From Myxococcus guangdongensis (lineage in GTDB: Bacteria; Myxococcota; Myxococcia; Myxococcales; Myxococcaceae), in contig NZ_JAJVKW010000011.1 in the NCBI RefSeq assembly GCF_024198255.1, positions 333,756 to 397,755 of the forward strand: DNA of 64,000 nucleotides. Direction: 5' to 3'. The stretch's first letter is position 1; each line of letters opens with the position of its first letter. The notes beneath the pieces were generated by a model. The model did no database searches and was not told the origin of the DNA. It saw only the letters and a list, made by a program, of their open reading frames with translations. A program made the translations under genes and the position numbers. Below, piece after piece: positions 37,573 to 46,502 of the stretch.

Positions 37573-38283
37573 ATGCTCTTCCGGCAGCTCTTCGACTCGG
37601 AGTCCTCGACCTATACCTACCTGTTGGCGGACCTGACGACGCGGGAGGCGGTGCTCATCGACCCCGTGCTGGAGCAGGTGGAGCGGGACACCCGGCTGAT
37701 GGAGGAGCTGGGGTTGAAGCTGGTGGTGGTGATGGAGACGCACGTGCACGCGGACCACGTCACCGGCGCCGGGCAGCTGCGCGAGCGTTTGGGCGCCCGG
37801 GTGATGGCTTCGGCGAAGGGTGCGCCCTGCGTCGACCGGCAGCTCGCGCATGGCGACGTGGTGCGCGTGGGCCAGCTGGAGCTGCGCGTGCTGGAGACGC
37901 CGGGCCACACCGACGACAGCCTGAGCTTCCTGTGCGACGGCCGACTCTTCACGGGGGACGCGCTGCTGGTGCGCGGCACGGGCCGCACGGACTTCCAGAA
38001 TGGAGACCCGGGGCAGCTCTACGACTCCATCACCCGCGAGCTGTTCGTCCTGCCCGACGCGACGGAGGTGTTCCCCGCCCATGACTACGCGGGCTTCACG
38101 TCGTCCTCGGTGGGCGAGGAGAAGCGACACAACCCGCGCCTGGCGGGCAGGACGCGTGACGACTTCGTGCACTTCATGAAGTCGCGGCAGATTCCTCCGC
38201 CGCGCAAGCTGGACGTGGCCGTGCCAGCCAATCGCGCCTGCGGCCTCACCGCGCCGACAGATTCGGATTCACCCTCCGCGTGA
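37573..38283 (+). CDS. ETHE1-type persulfide dioxygenase (metallo-beta-lactamase fold)
   Basis: A 236-residue protein. AGGAGGG lies 8 bases before the ATG at 37573. It has the MBL metal motifs METHVHADHVTGAGQLRERL, ETPGHTDDSLSFLCDGRLFT and VFPAHDY, and GDALLVRGTGRTDFQNGD, which is characteristic of ETHE1. These enzymes use one iron and oxygen to convert glutathione persulfide to sulfite and glutathione. No rhodanese domain is fused, but a separate rhodanese gene is next. It would take the persulfide made by the sulfide:quinone oxidoreductase. Confidence 0.9.
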   Translation: MLFRQLFDSESSTYTYLLADLTTREAVLIDPVLEQVERDTRLMEELGLKLVVVMETHVHADHVTGAGQLRERLGARVMASAKGAPCVDRQLAHGDVVRVGQLELRVLETPGHTDDSLSFLCDGRLFTGDALLVRGTGRTDFQNGDPGQLYDSITRELFVLPDATEVFPAHDYAGFTSSSVGEEKRHNPRLAGRTRDDFVHFMKSRQIPPPRKLDVAVPANRACGLTAPTDSDSPSA

Positions 38284-38398
38284 CGTGACACGTGCCCGCT
38301 GGGGGCACGTCGCCAGTCCCTCCCTTCCAGGGCCCCGACCGCCTCCCACGATGGACGCGGAGCGGGGACCCTTTTGCTCGAATCGAAGGAGTCGCAGC

Positions 38399-38998
38399 TT
38401 GAGTCACCTCTACGACAGCGCCCATCCCCGGCCCGAGGGTTATCGCGACGTGGACGTCCAACAGCTCGCGGCCGGGCGGTCCCCGGGGCTGCACCTGGTG
38501 GACGTGCGCGAGCCCGCCGAGCTGGATGGGCTTCTGGGCCACATCGAAGGCGTGCATCCGGCGCCGCTCGCCACGGTGCGCGAGGCAGCGGCGCTGTGGC
38601 CACGGGACACGGAGGTGCTGCTCATCTGTCGCTCGGGTGCGAGGTCCGCGAGAGCGGCCACGCAGTTGGTCCAGATGGGGTTCACGCGGGTGATGAACCT
38701 GGGTGGCGGGATGCTCGCATGGAACACACGAGCGCTGCCGGTGGTGCGTCTGACCACGGAGCCGCTCCCGAGCCTCGGCCAGGTACGCGACATGCTGCGC
38801 GCAAGGCTCACGGGGATGCGCGTGCCCGCGGTGGAGTCCCTGTCACCGGAGCCCTCGCGCGAGGACCTGAGCGCGGTGCTGGATGCACTCCAGGCGGAGC
38901 CGCCGAAGGAGCGCAAAGACGCGGCGGCGTTCGAGAAGACGCTGCGCGAGGTCCGGGACCTGCTCGCGGTCGCGAGGACTGGAGGCAGTCGTCCATGA
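38399..38998 (+). CDS. Rhodanese-like sulfurtransferase
   Basis: A 199-residue protein. The TTG at 38399 is chosen because AAGGAG sits 7 bases upstream and the product then begins at the first conserved residues. The rhodanese domain (about 15-110) has LVDVREPAELDGLLGHIEG and the active-site loop LICRSGARSARAA with Cys77. The C-terminal 80 residues are an extra helical region. Rhodaneses carry sulfane sulfur between donors and thiols, here presumably between the oxidoreductase and the dioxygenase. The stop overlaps the start of the exporter gene (ATGA). Confidence 0.87.
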   Translation: MSHLYDSAHPRPEGYRDVDVQQLAAGRSPGLHLVDVREPAELDGLLGHIEGVHPAPLATVREAAALWPRDTEVLLICRSGARSARAATQLVQMGFTRVMNLGGGMLAWNTRALPVVRLTTEPLPSLGQVRDMLRARLTGMRVPAVESLSPEPSREDLSAVLDALQAEPPKERKDAAAFEKTLREVRDLLAVARTGGSRP

Positions 38999-40008
38999 TG
39001 TGGGCCGTGGGGATGGCGGGCGCGTTGCTCGTCGGGGTGTTGTTGGGGTTGTTGGGAGGTGGGGGCTCCATCCTCACGGTGCCGCTCCTGGTGTACGTGC
39101 TGGGGGTGGAGCCGCGCACGGCCATCGCCATGTCCCTGGTGGTGGTGGGCGTCACGAGCGCGAGCGGTGCGCTGCTGCACGCGCGAGCGGGCCGGGTGAA
39201 ATGGCGCACGGCGCTCCTGTTCGGAACGGGAGGGATGGCGGGTGCGTTCCTGGGTGGGAAGCTCAACCCGCTCCTGTCGCCCACGCTGTTGCTGCTGTGC
39301 TTCGCGGGGGTGATGGTCGCGGCCTCGGTCGCCATGTTGCTGCGCTCGGAGGCACCGACGCCGACGACGAGCAGCCCCGTCACGGCCGACACGCGGGGCA
39401 CTTCACGAGTCACGTCCGAGCCGCCTGGCGCAAGCGAGCCACGCATCCCGGGCCCCCTCGACAGGCCCGCGCGGTCCACCCGCCTCGAGAGCGGTTCCTC
39501 CGTCTCCGTGGCGCGCGTGGTGGTGCAGGGAGTGGGCGTGGGAATCCTCTCGGGACTCGTGGGCGCGGGAGGCGGCTTCCTCATCGTCCCCGCCCTGACA
39601 CTGGTGGGGCTGTCCACGCCGATGGCCACCGCCACCTCGCTGGTGGTCATCGCGCTCCAATGCGCCGCGGGCCTCGTCGGACACCTGGGACACATCGAGC
39701 TCCCCTGGCGCCTCACGAGCGAGGTGCTCGCCATCGCCCTCATGGGAAGCATGCTCGGAGGCCGGTTCGCCGGACGCGTGGCCCCCGGAGTCCTGCGCCG
39801 AGGCTTCGCCCTCTTCGTGCTCGCCACCGCGACGTTCCTGCTCCTGGCTCAGCTTCCGCCCACCGTGCACACGTACCTGGGGCAACGACTGTCCAACGCG
39901 GGAGCCTGGCCCTGGCTCATCCTGACGACCACCGTGGGGCTCTCCACCCTCGTCGTGCGCAAGCACCTGCGCACGGTCCGACAGCGCACCACGGTCCGAG
40001 GTCTCTGA
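38995..40008 (+). CDS. TauE/SafE family membrane protein, probable sulfite exporter
   Basis: A 337-residue protein with two halves of about four helices each, separated by a hydrophilic loop rich in serine, threonine and proline (about residues 118-165). Both halves have the glycine-rich family motif: LLGLLGGGGSILTVPLLVYV near the start and LSGLVGAGGGFLIVPALTL near residue 190. TauE/SafE proteins are thought to export sulfite or other sulfur anions. Translational overlap with the rhodanese gene, and a dioxygenase that makes sulfite, support sulfite export. GGAGG lies 9 bases before the ATG. Confidence 0.87.
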   Translation: MMWAVGMAGALLVGVLLGLLGGGGSILTVPLLVYVLGVEPRTAIAMSLVVVGVTSASGALLHARAGRVKWRTALLFGTGGMAGAFLGGKLNPLLSPTLLLLCFAGVMVAASVAMLLRSEAPTPTTSSPVTADTRGTSRVTSEPPGASEPRIPGPLDRPARSTRLESGSSVSVARVVVQGVGVGILSGLVGAGGGFLIVPALTLVGLSTPMATATSLVVIALQCAAGLVGHLGHIELPWRLTSEVLAIALMGSMLGGRFAGRVAPGVLRRGFALFVLATATFLLLAQLPPTVHTYLGQRLSNAGAWPWLILTTTVGLSTLVVRKHLRTVRQRTTVRGL

Positions 40009-40226
40009 CACCAGACGCTCACGCACGGGCGCCCACCGAGCTCACGGCCCCCCGGCAACACGCGCAAGCGCCACGGCCCGCCCTCCGACGCGCCCCCGCG
40101 CTGCCACGTCATCGCGCCATCACGCGCACGGCACCTCGCCCCGAATCCGTCCCACCCCCGACGGGCCAACCCGCGTCCTTCACCACATCGGTTGACCCGT
40201 GCCCCGCGCGCGTCGAGAGTCCCGGC

Positions 40227-41882
40227 ATGAAGCTGAGACCCATCGCAGAAGTGGGCGCCGAGCTGGGCCTGTCCCCCGACGACGTGCATCCCTGGGGCAC
40301 CAACCGCGCCAAGGTTTCCCTCGGCGCGCTCGGCAAGCAGGGCGGAAAGCAAGGCCGCCTCGTGCTCGTCTCCGCCATCAACCCCACGCCTCCGGGCGAG
40401 GGCAAGACGACCATGTCCGTGGCGCTGGCCATGGGCCTGCGCAGGCGAGGACGCCGCGCCGTGGCCGCGCTGCGCGAACCGTCCCTCGGCCCCGTCTTCG
40501 GCGTGAAGGGCGGAGGCACCGGCGGCGGACAGGCCAGCCTGGAGCCCGCGGCGGACATCAACCTGCACTTCACCGGCGACTTGCACGCCATCACCAGCGC
40601 CAACAACCTGCTCGCCGCGCTGGTGGACAACGCCGTGTACTACGGCCAGCCGGTGGCCATCGACTCGACGCGGGTGCGCTGGCGGCGCGCGCTCGACATG
40701 AACGACCGCTTCCTGCGCAACGTCATCGTGGGTCTCGGCGGCAAGGCGCACGGCGTGCCGCGCGAGGGTGCGTTCGACATCACCGCCGCCAGCGAGGTCA
40801 TGGCCATCCTCGCCCTGGCCGAGAACCTCGAGGACCTGGAGGAGCGCCTGGGCCGCGTCGTCGTCGGCCACTCGCCGGACGGCAAGCCCGTGCGCGCGCG
40901 GGACGTGGACGCGGCGGCGGCCATGGTCGCCCTGCTCAAGGACGCGCTGATGCCCAACCTCGTCCAGACGCGCGAGGGCGGACCGGCGCTCGTGCACGCG
41001 GGCCCCTTCGGCAACATCGCCCACGGGTGCAGCTCCGTGGTGGGCACGCGCATGGGCCTCGCGTACGCGGATGAAGTCGTCACGGAGGCGGGCTTCGGCT
41101 TCGACCTGGGCGCGGAGAAGTTCCTCGACATCAAGTGCCGGAGCACGGGCCTGTGGCCGCGCGGCGTCGTCCTCGTGGCCACGCTGCGCGCGCTCAAGTA
41201 CCACGGCGGCACCCCGCTCCCCCGCGTCGCGGAGCCGGACGGCGCGGCGCTCGCGCGCGGCTTCGACCACCTGGACAAGCACCTCGAATCGGTGCGCGCC
41301 TTCGGCCTGCCCGCGGTCATCTGCGTCAACCGCTTCCCCCAGGACACGCAGGAGGAGCTCGACGCCCTGCGCGCCTTCGGCCGGGAGCGCGGCGTGGAGA
41401 TGGCGGTGTGTGACGGCTTCACGCGCGGCGGCGAGGGCTCGCTGGAGCTGGCGGACCGCGTGCTCGCGATGCTCGACGGCACGGACGCGTCTCCGCCCAC
41501 GCCGCGCTTCCTCTACGACGTGAAGCAGTCCCCCGAGGAGAAGGTCCGCGCGATTGCTCGCACCGTGTACGGCGCGGACGACGTGGCCTTCACCGCCTCC
41601 GCGCGCAAGGACCTCGACACCGTGCGCGAGCTGGGCGGCGCGGAGCTGCCGGTGTGCATGGCCAAGACGCACCTGTCGCTCTCGGACGACGCGACGAAGC
41701 AGGGCCGGCCGCGCGGCTTCACGCTCACCGTGCGCGAGGTGCGCCTGTCCGCGGGCGCGGGCTTCATGGTGGCGCTCACCGGCGACATCCTCACCATGCC
41801 GGGCCTGCCTCGCGAGCCCGCCGCCCGCCGCATCACCGTCCACGAGGACGGCCGCATCACCGGGCTCATGCAGGGCGAGTAG
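40227..41882 (+). CDS. fhs: Formate-tetrahydrofolate ligase
   Basis: A 551-residue enzyme that makes 10-formyltetrahydrofolate from formate, ATP and tetrahydrofolate. It has TPPGEGKTTMSVALAMGL (the ATP-binding P-loop) at about residues 54-71, REPSLGPVFGVKGGGTGGG at about 88-106, and the C-terminal CMAKTHLSLSDD and DILTMPGLPREPAA signatures. Length is close to the usual 550-560. It feeds one-carbon units into purine and methionine pathways. It stands alone between the sulfur locus and a terminator hairpin. Confidence 0.95.
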   Translation: MKLRPIAEVGAELGLSPDDVHPWGTNRAKVSLGALGKQGGKQGRLVLVSAINPTPPGEGKTTMSVALAMGLRRRGRRAVAALREPSLGPVFGVKGGGTGGGQASLEPAADINLHFTGDLHAITSANNLLAALVDNAVYYGQPVAIDSTRVRWRRALDMNDRFLRNVIVGLGGKAHGVPREGAFDITAASEVMAILALAENLEDLEERLGRVVVGHSPDGKPVRARDVDAAAAMVALLKDALMPNLVQTREGGPALVHAGPFGNIAHGCSSVVGTRMGLAYADEVVTEAGFGFDLGAEKFLDIKCRSTGLWPRGVVLVATLRALKYHGGTPLPRVAEPDGAALARGFDHLDKHLESVRAFGLPAVICVNRFPQDTQEELDALRAFGRERGVEMAVCDGFTRGGEGSLELADRVLAMLDGTDASPPTPRFLYDVKQSPEEKVRAIARTVYGADDVAFTASARKDLDTVRELGGAELPVCMAKTHLSLSDDATKQGRPRGFTLTVREVRLSAGAGFMVALTGDILTMPGLPREPAARRITVHEDGRITGLMQGE

Positions 41883-41895
41883 CGCGCGCTTCGAC

Positions 41896-41929
41896 GGGCG
41901 GCCCACGCCTCACACAGAGGGGGCCGCCC
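41896..41929. terminator. Hairpin between convergent fhs and chemoreceptor genes
   Basis: GGGCGGCCC (41896-41904) and GGGCCGCCC (41921-41929) are perfect arms around a 16-base loop in the 60-base gap between convergent genes. It probably serves both; no T-run follows. Confidence 0.55.
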
Positions 41930-41942
41930 GGAGCGACGGGAC

Positions 41943-43103
41943 TTAAGCGCGGAACGACGTGGACAGCGACTCGAGCCGCCCCAGGGTGGCGTTGATTTGA
42001 GTCACGGCCTCCTCGGCCGTCATGGTGGAGGTCACCACGTCCGCCATCATCGAGGACAGCTGCGTCATCACCTCGGTCATCTGCGCGATGCCCGCGTTCT
42101 GCTGGGTGACGGAGGCGACAATCTGGCGCGCGGCCTGACTGCTCTCCTGCACCACGGTGGTGATTTCCTTCAGCGAGTTCGCCGAGGCCAGCACCTGCTC
42201 GATGTTCTGCTCCATCTTCTCGCTGTCGCCCTCCGCGATGGAGGTCGTCTGGCGGATGGCCTGGTTGATTTCGAGCAGAATCTTCCCGATGCGCTGGGTG
42301 CTCTGGAGCGACTGTCCGCTGAGCGCGCGCATCTCCCGCGCCACCACCGCGAAGCCCCGGCCCTCCTCGCCCGCGCGCGCGGCCTCGATGGCGGCGTTGA
42401 GCGCGAGCACGTTGGACTGGTCCGCCAGGTCCTTCACGCTGCTGATGATTTCGCCGGCGTGCACCGCCTGGTCGCTCAGGTGCGCGATGCTGCCCACCAG
42501 CGCGCCCACGCGCTCGCGAATCTGCTGCATGCCCTCCGCGCTCTGCTCGATGGAGTGCTGCCCGGAGGTGCTGAACTGGTCCGCCTGCGCGGCCACCTTC
42601 AACACCATCTCCGCGCGGCTCGCCGCCATGCTGGAGGTCTGCGCGATTTCGGCGATGGTGGTGCTCGCCTCGGTGAGGCTGCGCGACTGGTTCGTCAGGA
42701 AGTTCACCTGGTCCTGGCTCGCCTGCGTCAGCCGCGTCGCCGCCGAGGACAGCTCCTCCACCACGGACTTCAGCGTCGCCGGCACGTCGCGCAGCCGGTC
42801 CGCCATCACCTGCAGGCTGCGGCTCAGCTCGCCCACCTCGTCCTGCCGCCCCAGCTCCAGCGGCTGCGACAAGTCGCCGTCGTGCGCGATGCGCCGCGCC
42901 ACCTCGGACAGCCGCGTCAGGGGCTCGGCCAGGTCACGGTGCAGCCACCACGCGAGCCCCGCCGTCGTCCCCAGCGACAGGAGCGCCAGCACGACGACCA
43001 GCCACGTGGGACCGCCCGCCAGCGCCACCACGACGAGGACGGCGAGGAGCACCGCCGCGGCCACCGGGGACAGCATCACCTTCTGCTTCAGCCTCAAGCG
43101 CAC
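41943..43103 (-). CDS. Methyl-accepting chemotaxis protein without periplasmic domain
   Basis: A 386-residue receptor beginning at a GTG (43103). Two hydrophobic helices (about residues 12-30 and 33-52) are separated by only a few residues, so there is no outer sensor domain. A HAMP segment (about 53-110) and a signalling domain follow, with the hairpin tip ALNAAIEAARAGEEGRGFAVVAREMRAL cut here as AIEAARAGEEGRGFAVVA. It would contact CheA/CheW and modulate gliding or development through the Frz or Che-type pathways of myxobacteria. No che genes are nearby. The signal must be cytoplasmic or in the membrane. Confidence 0.9.
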   Translation of the reverse strand: MRLRLKQKVMLSPVAAAVLLAVLVVVALAGGPTWLVVVLALLSLGTTAGLAWWLHRDLAEPLTRLSEVARRIAHDGDLSQPLELGRQDEVGELSRSLQVMADRLRDVPATLKSVVEELSSAATRLTQASQDQVNFLTNQSRSLTEASTTIAEIAQTSSMAASRAEMVLKVAAQADQFSTSGQHSIEQSAEGMQQIRERVGALVGSIAHLSDQAVHAGEIISSVKDLADQSNVLALNAAIEAARAGEEGRGFAVVAREMRALSGQSLQSTQRIGKILLEINQAIRQTTSIAEGDSEKMEQNIEQVLASANSLKEITTVVQESSQAARQIVASVTQQNAGIAQMTEVMTQLSSMMADVVTSTMTAEEAVTQINATLGRLESLSTSFRA

Positions 43104-43390
43104 CGAACGGCCTCCGTCCCACCCGAGTCTCCACGCACCCCGTCCGCCCCGGCCAGGGTCCGGCAGTTGAAGCGCGACTCCCCGAGGAGCCTGCAGCGCC
43201 CGTCCATGTCGCCATCCTTCCGAGGAGCCCCGTGGACTCCTTGAAGCTCGGACGGACCGGTGATCCGCCGAAGTGCAGGATAGCCAACTGAGACCCGGCT
43301 GCTAAGGGTCCCCCGCCCTCTGACACACACCGGCGCCGTGTGGTTTTCCACCAGTCTGGGTTCAAACAGACCCGGGACGCGGGAGGATCA

Positions 43391-44464
43391 TCACAAGGCG
43401 TCGAAGCGGCGGGAGCCCTCGACGCGGAGGACGAAGTCGGCGCCGAAGGCGCCCGCGGGGGTGAGGGCGCCGGGGGTGGGCTGGGCGAGCAGCTCCTCCA
43501 CGGCGAGGACGGAGGAACGGGCGGTGAAGAGGTAGCCCTCGCACACCTCCAGCCAGGCCTGGGCCAAGCGGCCGTCTGGGGCGCGGGCCTGGGCCCAGAC
43601 GTACGAGCGACCGGACGTGCGCAGGTCCGCTCCGGGGCCCTTCACGCGGGCGTCGACGAGCTTCATCAAGCCATCGCGGACGGGGCCGAGCTTGAGGGCG
43701 CGGCGGAGGATGGGATGGGTCCACCGCAGGGCGCGGGCGCCGTTCGCGGGGAAGGCCATGTACGTCGTGATGTTGGGGATGCCGGTGGTGTGGAACGCGG
43801 TGGAGAGGTCGCCCCAGGGGATGGGCATGACGGAGCGCTCGCGGTCGCTGAAGCGCACGCGGCGGGCGCCGTGGCCCATGGGGTAGGGCTCGAGCCGGCC
43901 GTTGCGGCGGACGCTGCCGCCCTCGGGGATTTGGAGGAGGGCGGACTTGGTGGTGCCGGGGCTGGCCTGGGAGACGGCGGCGATGGCGATGTCGAGTTCG
44001 GTGGCGCCGGGGACCTGCTCGCCGACATAGCGGGCCAGACAGTCGGTGGGGACCACGTCGAAACCGACGCCGGACATGAAGGAGACGCCGCGGGATTTGG
44101 CGTCGGCGTCGTGGCGGAAGGAGCCCTCGAAGACGGGAATCTCGCCGGTGATGTCCAGGTAGTGGGTGCCGGCGGCGAGACACGCCAGGCGCATGGGCTC
44201 GCTGGTGTGGACGAAGGGGCCCGCGGCGTGGAGCACGAGCGGCAGCCCCTCCATGGCGGCGGCCAGCTGGCGCGGGTCGTCGAGCGACGCGGGGCGGACC
44301 TCCAGGCCCAGCAGCTCCGCCAGGGGCGCGAGCTTCTCGCGGGAGCGGCCGGACAGCACGGGGCGGTGGCCACGGCGCACGGCCTCCTCCGCGATGAGGC
44401 GGCCGGTGTAGCCGGAGGCACCGTACAAGAGCCAGCGAGGCGAGGTGGTCGAGGTCGTCGTCAC
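43391..44464 (-). CDS. Saccharopine dehydrogenase-like NAD(P)-binding reductase (trans-acting enoyl reductase type)
   Basis: A 357-residue protein with an N-terminal Rossmann motif (YGASGYTGRLIAEEAVRRG at about residues 14-32) and FVHTSEPMRLACLAAGTHYLDITGE, both typical of the saccharopine dehydrogenase superfamily (PF03435), including Mycobacterium trans-acting enoyl reductase relatives. Here it is probably an oxidoreductase acting on a lipid, polyketide or amino-acid intermediate; the true substrate is unknown. It is a lone gene, transcribed divergently from the JAMM-like lipoprotein gene with about 120 bases between. Confidence 0.82.
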   Translation of the reverse strand: MTTTSTTSPRWLLYGASGYTGRLIAEEAVRRGHRPVLSGRSREKLAPLAELLGLEVRPASLDDPRQLAAAMEGLPLVLHAAGPFVHTSEPMRLACLAAGTHYLDITGEIPVFEGSFRHDADAKSRGVSFMSGVGFDVVPTDCLARYVGEQVPGATELDIAIAAVSQASPGTTKSALLQIPEGGSVRRNGRLEPYPMGHGARRVRFSDRERSVMPIPWGDLSTAFHTTGIPNITTYMAFPANGARALRWTHPILRRALKLGPVRDGLMKLVDARVKGPGADLRTSGRSYVWAQARAPDGRLAQAWLEVCEGYLFTARSSVLAVEELLAQPTPGALTPAGAFGADFVLRVEGSRRFDAL

Positions 44465-44583
44465 GGCCCGCGACGCTACCAGGACGCGCCGCGTCGGGCG
44501 GCTCGGCGTGTCGGCCTGACCTGCTATCTGTCAACGCCTTCAACACTTCCCTCGAAGAGACCTTCCGAACAGCAGGAGGCCCG

Positions 44584-45219
44584 ATGCGGCGACCACCTCG
44601 CTGGACCGTCTTGCTGCCCCTCGGGCTTCTCCTCGCGGGATGCACGAGCCCCAACCCCTTGGTTCGAGTCACGCGCCGCGCGGACGGCATCCTGGTCGTC
44701 GATGGCCCCGCGGCGGGTCCGTTCGACACGCAGGAGGAGCTGGCCCGAAACGCCTGTGCGCTCGTGACGGCCCAACCTGGTGCCGCGACGGGCAGCCAGG
44801 GCATGGAGTACTGCGTCCTCTGGTACTACGCGAAGGAAGAGGGGAAGTACTTCATCAGCTACCTGTCCGACGTGGGCGGAAACAGGGCCAGCGGCAGGAA
44901 GTACTGCGAGGTTCCTCGCGCGCTCAACGCCCCGACGCAGGGCGATGTGTTGCTACTGGGGCCGGGCCACAACCATCCCCACAATCGCCAGTTCTCCGCC
45001 GAGGACCTGGGCTCCGGCCGGGCTCCCGGCTGGTCTCCTCAAGGCCCCTCTCGCTTCCATGACCCCGTCACCCGACGCACCTGGGACCGGGAGCTGCTGG
45101 TGTTCTTCAAGGAATGGGACGGGAACTGCACGACCTATCGCTATAACTACGCGACCCGGGTGGTCTCCGCCCTGCGCGATGGAGCATGGTTTCCCATCGG
45201 CAAGGTCGAGGGAGAATGA
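44584..45219 (+). CDS. Lipoprotein with JAMM-like (HxHP...S..D) motif
   Basis: A 211-residue lipoprotein (lipobox LLLAGC, about residues 15-20). GHNHPHNRQFSAEDLG carries His129, His131, Ser138 and Asp141 in the order HxH-x6-S-x2-D. This is one residue shorter than the canonical JAMM/JAB spacing of seven, but is similar to Tox-JAB and DUF4329-type variants. A JAB fold with zinc and deamidase, peptidase or binding function is possible. Cysteines (CALV, YCVLWYY, YCEVP, NCTTY) suggest disulfides. The next gene, also a lipoprotein, starts 38 bases later on the same strand. Confidence 0.65.
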   Translation: MRRPPRWTVLLPLGLLLAGCTSPNPLVRVTRRADGILVVDGPAAGPFDTQEELARNACALVTAQPGAATGSQGMEYCVLWYYAKEEGKYFISYLSDVGGNRASGRKYCEVPRALNAPTQGDVLLLGPGHNHPHNRQFSAEDLGSGRAPGWSPQGPSRFHDPVTRRTWDRELLVFFKEWDGNCTTYRYNYATRVVSALRDGAWFPIGKVEGE

Positions 45220-45257
45220 GGAGACCTCAAGATGTTCGAGGGCCAGGACTGGCTGCC

Positions 45258-45704
45258 ATGAAGACGCCATCGACGACCGCCATCTATCGAACGCTCCTCG
45301 GCGCCACCCTCGCGGGAGCGCTCAGCGGCTGCTCCTACTTCGGCTATCACAAGCAGGAGAAGGCTCGATGGGCGCCGCCGGAGCAGCACCGCGACATCGA
45401 TTTTCCGGACGCGTTCACGAACGGCCTTCACCTGACAGGCCCCATGGCGGCGGCCATGGATGCGGCCCTGCGAGACTTCCTTCCCCCAGGAGGCAGGCCC
45501 GCGGGGCGCGGCACCGACCCTCGCGTCGAGGAGTGCCTGTCTCGTCGCGGCACCTATGAAACCTTCATCCTCCAGGCGAACGAGGACCTGTACTTCGTCC
45601 GCTTCTCACCGGTCCTCGACCGATGCGGGCTGGATGTCCCCATCCTGGATGGGGGCGCCGTCTACGCCATCGATGGACAGGGGCAGATTCTCGAGGCGCG
45701 CTGA
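45258..45704 (+). CDS. Small lipoprotein paired with JAMM-like lipoprotein
   Basis: About 148 residues from the ATG at 45258, which gives a clean lipoprotein signal (lipobox ALSGC). An earlier in-frame ATG at 45216 overlaps the preceding stop (ATGA) and is preceded by GAGGGAGA, but would place 14 residues before the signal. The mature protein has DFPDAFTNGLHLTGPMAAAM, a paired-cysteine pattern (EECLSRRGTYETF, DRCGLDVPIL), and no recognised family. It is likely a partner or inhibitor of the JAMM-like lipoprotein, judging only from gene order. Confidence 0.62.
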   Translation: MKTPSTTAIYRTLLGATLAGALSGCSYFGYHKQEKARWAPPEQHRDIDFPDAFTNGLHLTGPMAAAMDAALRDFLPPGGRPAGRGTDPRVEECLSRRGTYETFILQANEDLYFVRFSPVLDRCGLDVPILDGGAVYAIDGQGQILEAR

Positions 45705-45709
45705 GCGGC

Positions 45710-46207
45710 TCACCACCGCGCCACGGCGGCCTCGGAGCGCTGGCTCACGTGCGCGTCCTCCACGCAGACCAGCAGGGCACGCAGGGCCGAGGCAGACGGC
45801 GCGGTGAGCAGCGCCTCACGCAGCCTCGTGTTGCGCAGGAGCGCGCCGATGCGCGCGAGCACGTTGAGGTGCAGACCCGCGGGGTCCGGCGGCGACACCA
45901 TCCCCACGAAGACCCGCACGCGCCCGCCGTTGGCCTCGCCGAAGTCGAGCCCCTCCTGGTGAATCCCCACGCACGTGACGATGCGCGGCACGCCGATGAG
46001 CCGGCAGTGCGGCACCGCCACGCCCCCCGTCATCGCCGTCGAACCGAGTCGCTCGCGCGCCAGCAGGTGCTCCGTCAGCTCCTTCGCGGGCACCCGCGCG
46101 CGCGCCGCCATCAGCCCCGCCAGCTCGTGCACCACACCCACCCGCTCCCGCGCCTCCAACGACAGGCGGACAGCGTCGACCTCCAGGAAATCCGTCCACC
46201 GCAACAT
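45710..46207 (-). CDS. PTS IIA-like protein (PtsN/fructose type), copy 1
   Basis: A 165-residue protein; GAGGAGG precedes the ATG at 46207. It matches the PTS EIIA type 2 domain: TEHLLARERLGSTAMTGGVA then VPHCR, with His67 as the expected phosphohistidine, and GEANGGRVRVFVGMVSPPD and a C-terminal helix. No sugar permease (EIIB/C) or HPr gene is here, so it is probably regulatory, as PtsN is. A paralogue of equal length lies 295 bases upstream. The gene is convergent with the lipoprotein at 45258. Confidence 0.8.
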   Translation of the reverse strand: MLRWTDFLEVDAVRLSLEARERVGVVHELAGLMAARARVPAKELTEHLLARERLGSTAMTGGVAVPHCRLIGVPRIVTCVGIHQEGLDFGEANGGRVRVFVGMVSPPDPAGLHLNVLARIGALLRNTRLREALLTAPSASALRALLVCVEDAHVSQRSEAAVARW

Positions 46208-46354
46208 GCCGCACCTCCTCGGGCAAGCCGCCACCGCCCGAGTCCGCGCAGAGATGCATCCGCGCTCTCGAATCCGCACCCCTCCCCGCGAATTCATCGA
46301 GCCCACTACACACTTCTCTCTGGCTTTCCGGACTCGGTCCGAATCACCCCGTCC

Positions 46355-46395
46355 CTCGCGGGTTCTCGACCTCGTCCAGGTTGAGAACCCGCGAG
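46355..46395. repeat. Strong 13-bp inverted repeat between the two PTS IIA-like genes
   Basis: CTCGCGGGTTCTC (46355-46367) and GAGAACCCGCGAG (46383-46395) are perfect complements. The stem can extend by four more pairs (one G-U) to a 7-base loop. It lies 148 bases before the ATG of copy 1 and 107 bases after the stop of copy 2. It may be a terminator lacking a T-run, or an operator. Confidence 0.7.
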
Positions 46396-46502
46396 AGCTC
46401 CCGGGCCAGGAGCGCCGCCGTCGGACCCGGCGCGGCGCCCTCGACGGGGGTGACGCATGAACGACAACCGCCTCCGCCCCGAGGGCAGCGCCCACGTGCG
46501 CC

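Noticed and set aside
38883..41882. Long frame starting before the TauE/SafE gene and ending with formate-tetrahydrofolate ligase
   Set aside because: Only the part from 40227 is homologous; the front is a shadow of the rhodanese and exporter genes.
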